From Suillus spraguei (taxonomy: Eukaryota > Basidiomycota > Agaricomycetes > Boletales > Suillaceae): a stretch of 64,000 bases of DNA. The stretch is from NCBI GenBank assembly GCA_016800925.1, contig JABCPU010000026.1:248001-312000 (forward strand). The letters are read 5' to 3'. Made by a program: the position numbers and the translations under genes. The notes beneath the pieces were generated by a model that saw only the letters and a program-made list of their open reading frames with translations, did no database searches and had not been told where the DNA came from. This document shows positions 60,554 to 64,000 of this stretch, piece by piece. Within the stretch, counting starts at the first letter, position 1. Every line of letters starts with the position of its first letter.

Positions 60554-60741
60554 TAGATTGCAACGTCGGGGAGGTATGTGGCATAACCTGTCTAGGGTAT
60601 TTCAAATGGAATAATGGAGCCCAGCTAGCATTAGTAAATGGGATGAAGAAGTAAAAAAATGTGATGTGATAGACGGAAGGATAAAGGAAACGCAGAATAG
60701 GCACAGACCCTGGTCTAGTGAGATAACTACGATATCCCAAA

Positions 60742-63700
60742 TTATTTCGACCTGTCCGACCCTGCAAGTAATTTATCAAACAGTTCTTGAGCAGCCTGCT
60801 CGTTCCGAAGTTGGATCATGTAGATGATGCCTGTCCGTGCACCTTTAGCATCGCTGAGTTCAATGGCAACACCAGTTTTGCCCACTCGTTCCACACCATC
60901 CGTAAGCACTATCGTCGAGATAATAATATTGTTCTTGTCTTTTGAGCCCGCTCTGACAACGAGTTGCTTGATATGAGTTGGCTGCTGATGATAGAGAGTC
61001 AGTTGCGCAGACCCCATCGACTTCCATTGTGCGTGTTGTTGCTGGTGGAAGACCCTGCACTTCATGTCCGTTATCGTGGGTTCGGCCGGACCCAGAGGCC
61101 TTCGCTCTTCAATCGGTGAAGTTGGAGGACTATGATCGTGGAAATTTGATTCTGTGAACGAGTTTGCTCTGGAACTGATCTGCTGCGATGGTAGGATAGG
61201 TCTCATCGAAGCATTATTGCTGCTGCCCACAGAGCTGATAGAATCTGTGCGTTGGCCGAAAGGTCGTGATGGTATTGGCAGCCCTCCAGGTAAGGAAGGA
61301 AGTGGCGGTGCGTGACCCGGACTTGGGGCATAGTCATACTGAGAGCGGAGAGACCGCGATGATGCCGACTTCTGGAGTCTCCCAGAGGACAATTGGGACT
61401 CAGACGGCGGCCGGGGGGGAGGAAGTCCATGAGGAGGACCTCCGGGACCTGTAGATCGAGAAGGAAATGGCTGAGTGTGGTGGGGACCGGGTTGTTGAGA
61501 AAAGTTCATAGATTGAACTTGCGGAGGTGCGCTTTGTGGAGGGCGAAGTTGTTGATGAATTGACGGGCGTTGATGATTGAGAGACGGCTGATGATTGAGA
61601 GACGGTTGATGGGGAAGAGACTGTAACGAGGCGGGATGTACGAATGAACTGACGATTGATGACGCAAAGGTGGTTGTTGCGGGTATCCTTGAATAGCAGG
61701 CGGAGAGTATACCCTGTGAGGTGCGCCTCCCATGCTGGGGTCGTGATCGGGGAAGGGATGCGAAGAACTGGTGATACTTGCACTTCTAGTTGGCGGCACG
61801 ACCTGACCTAGACCGTAGGAGGAAGGTGGCGGATGTGTGGAAGTTCCTTGACCAGCAGATGGCTTGTGCATGGGGTGAGAGACTTCAGATGGGGCATCGT
61901 GCAATGAAGGCGTCCTCTGAGCACCTTGGGAAACTTGGGTTGGGGCACACCAACACCTTCACCAGGACTAATGTTCCCATTCTCCTCCACGACTTGCCCT
62001 GGAGCAAGTTGTCCTAAGCTTGTTTTTCGAGGCGCGAAACTCTGTTGTGATGTGATGCGAGGCCTCGAGAAGTTAGGGGCAGAGGGGAGTTCAGATTTTC
62101 CATTCAACACACTAGAACTGGCGACATGCTCTTGTGGAACACCTTGTTGAGTGTCGCGAGCCTGTTCACGCGAAGGAACTCCCACATTCCCGGGAGGAAA
62201 ATTAGCAGCCGGTGATACAGGGAGACTTTTAGGCAGGGGGGGCACTGGTTCCGAAGCAGCTCCGGACACTTATCAAAACGTCACTAGGGCAAATTGCGAT
62301 CAGAGATACTTGCACATACTGGTCTTTGCAAAAGCGATACACTCCTTGAATTCTTTGATGATCTCGTCCCGGGATTGCGTTGAAATAGCCTCAAAGATCA
62401 GCGTCTCTTTCCGCATGATGGAAATCTGTAGTACGTTATCTACCAATATTTTGAGGTTCTATTCGGTGTGATGATCATGTTACGCACCTTGGTCAGGTAC
62501 CTCGGTCACCTTCAGGACCTTTCCAGAAAGTGGAGGGTAGCAAAGCCGCATATCAGGACCGTCCACACCCGCTGCGATCCTGTCGTCCAAGGACATCTTC
62601 TCGCATATCACGAACAGATCTGATAAAATAAAAACAAAGCCATGCTGATGAACGACATTCACGCCTGTCGAACGAGGAGTAAAACGGACGACAACATTGG
62701 CCGACAATTTAAGTTCTCGAGCATAAGGCAACGTTGGCGGTGACATTTGCAGACGGACTAGCTAAGTATTCAATGTGAAATAATCAATGAGACATTGTAC
62801 GACATCATGCGAACAAACCGACCTTGGGCTCCATGGTAAATATGTCGAGTGTCATATCTGTCGCCAAGCGTTTTTCCAGGTTAGCGATGGATGTAGGCAT
62901 GGCTAGTGTGGAGTTACGACTGATGGATGTCATCCCCGTTTCCCGGGAAAATCGCTCACTAATTGCATGTCAACATCATGCATAGCACAATATCACTGTC
63001 CGTACTCACCCACTTGACGAACCACTTCCACGAACGGACGTGGTTGCGCTTGCATTTCCTCCCCCAAATTGACCTGAGAGCAGCTGAGCGTGCGTTGCGT
63101 CAAATTCTGTCACCGGAGACGTCACCGGAGACATCGCTGGAGAAGCAATAGGCTCAGGCTTCACATCAGAGGTGACAAGCGGCAGGACGGAGGAGGAAGC
63201 GGCAGGGCTGTGGCCAACCTTGACCTGACATCTTCCGTCCAAAGTTTCCAATAAATCATCTAACTTCTCAAGAGCACCCGTCAACAGTCGATGGTCGCTC
63301 CTGCCCGGTACCGTGCTCTTTAGCAGTCTGTTATATAGTTTCCTGTAATATAAAAGACGATCCTTGGGCAACAGAAATAGGGCATCCAGGGTCCATAACG
63401 ATTGGTCTGCTAGCTGAGAGGACTGAATTGCAGTTATTGAGGGAGGGCTAGCTGCAGAGAACGCCTCGAGAACGCCTTGAAGTTTGATATTTGACTTGAC
63501 AGGTTCCCATTGATCGAAACCAGTCGAGAATTTCTGACAGTACATCGTATAAGGCCGGTCAAGGTCATCAATCTTTAGAGCACATTCAGGATGCATGGAA
63601 GTCCTGCCTAGTGCTAAACTCTTACCCATCGCATCAAGAGGTCACCCAGAGCTTTGGGCGATGACGGATTGGCGCCAATTTCTTTCAGTTTCTGTGCACA

Positions 63701-64000
63701 TGTTAGCCACATAGTATACGTAAAAACTCGTTGCCTACCGCAAGGAGCGCGCGATTTGTCTTGTAGACACTCTCGATGCTGCGAAACATGACATCGAGCT
63801 CTGGTGGTGGCAAATTGGATCGTGACCATGCCGCGGCTACTCTCTACAAAAGTAATGAATTTTGACATGTCTGTAATGAATTCAGGGACGCACTCTTATT
63901 ATACCAGTCAAGTACTCCACATATATCTTTTCGCTCTCGATGAGATCCGTCAAGGGACTGGATTTCTTCGTCTTTTCTATCGGAGAAGTAGGGGAGGGAA
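60742..64000 (-). CDS. RhoGEF with Dbl-homology domain, 5' end beyond the window
   Basis: Activates a Rho/Cdc42-type GTPase at the cell cortex. The right edge reads SSPLTDLIESEKIYVEYLTG IIR, the start of the DH domain. It continues RVAAAWSRSNLPPPELDVMF, RSIESVYKTNRALL, LKEIGANPSSPKALGDLLMR, DLDRPYTMYCQKFSTGFDQW, ALFLLPKDRLLYYRKLYNRL and LEKLDDLLETLDGR. Next is a PH-like part (TDLIFTMEPK-type end, VNVVHQHGFVFILSDLFVIC, LCYPPLSGKVLKVTEVPDQG) and a long Pro/Gln/Ser-rich linker. A second PH/RanBD-like domain closes the protein (TDMKCRVFHQQQHAQWKSMG, HIKQLVVRAGSKDKNNIIIS, RTGIIYMIQLRNEQAAQELF), stop at 60742. Near 61614-61626 the linker frame shifts between YIPPRYS and SLPHQPSLNHQ without a good intron. 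Confidence 0.82.

Overview
The window is nuclear DNA from a basidiomycete fungus, most likely an agaricomycete. Genes are dense, lie on both strands, and are cut by many short introns (mostly 47-60 nt, GT...AG). Several products belong to families I know mainly from mushroom-forming fungi: a tetraspan membrane protein, an HNH-nuclease family protein, and a bZIP-like regulator. Nothing prokaryotic, viral or transposon-like was recognised, and I found no rRNA, tRNA or CRISPR. About 30 genes can be supported. Exon joins were worked out by hand from splice sites and reading frame, so splice-level detail is inference.

Layout. 0.2-4.3 kb: eIF4E, the eisosome protein PIL1/LSP1 and the splicing factor SPF30. 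5.9-8.2 kb: two divergent, mutually similar bZIP-like genes of unknown function; the left copy looks frame-damaged. 9.0-12.3 kb: RIO2 kinase and the histone N-acetyltransferase NatD. 12.3-14.1 kb: gene-poor stretch with simple repeats. 14.1-15.4 kb: HNH protein. 16.1-19.8 kb: three adjacent nuclear genes for mitochondrial proteins (complex I ESSS subunit, glycine cleavage H protein, EF-Tu), then PEX14 and a GRIP-domain golgin. 25.3-29.8 kb: an unrecognised small gene and probable Mediator subunit 5. 30-33.4 kb: a Zrc1-like zinc transporter and eIF3h. 33.7-39.3 kb: a secreted expansin-like protein, IPI1 (ribosome biogenesis) and an NPC2-type lipid transfer protein. 39.6-43.4 kb: a tetraspan protein, an F-box-like protein and a small conserved unknown. 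44.0-45.2 kb: a decayed formaldehyde/alcohol dehydrogenase. 46.3-52.7 kb: mitochondrial ribosomal protein bL17m, a triple-KH RNA-binding protein, ribosomal protein uL13, a glutathione S-transferase and mitochondrial acyl carrier protein. 52.8-64 kb: a NUFIP1-type snoRNP assembly factor, an M16 metalloprotease, a CCR4/NGL-type nuclease and the 3' part of a RhoGEF that runs off the right edge.

Most genes are housekeeping. Themes are translation and ribosome or snoRNP assembly (eIF4E, eIF3h, uL13, RIO2, IPI1, NUFIP1), mitochondria (ESSS, GCSH, EF-Tu, bL17m, ACP, perhaps the M16 protease), and membranes and traffic (PIL1, PEX14, golgin, NPC2, zinc transporter). I saw no obvious biosynthetic cluster or defence system. 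The best candidates for something undescribed are the divergent bZIP-like pair and the small basidiomycete-type unknowns. At least three genes show apparent one-base frame breaks, two of them in low-complexity DNA, so assembly indels must be ruled out before any is called a pseudogene.
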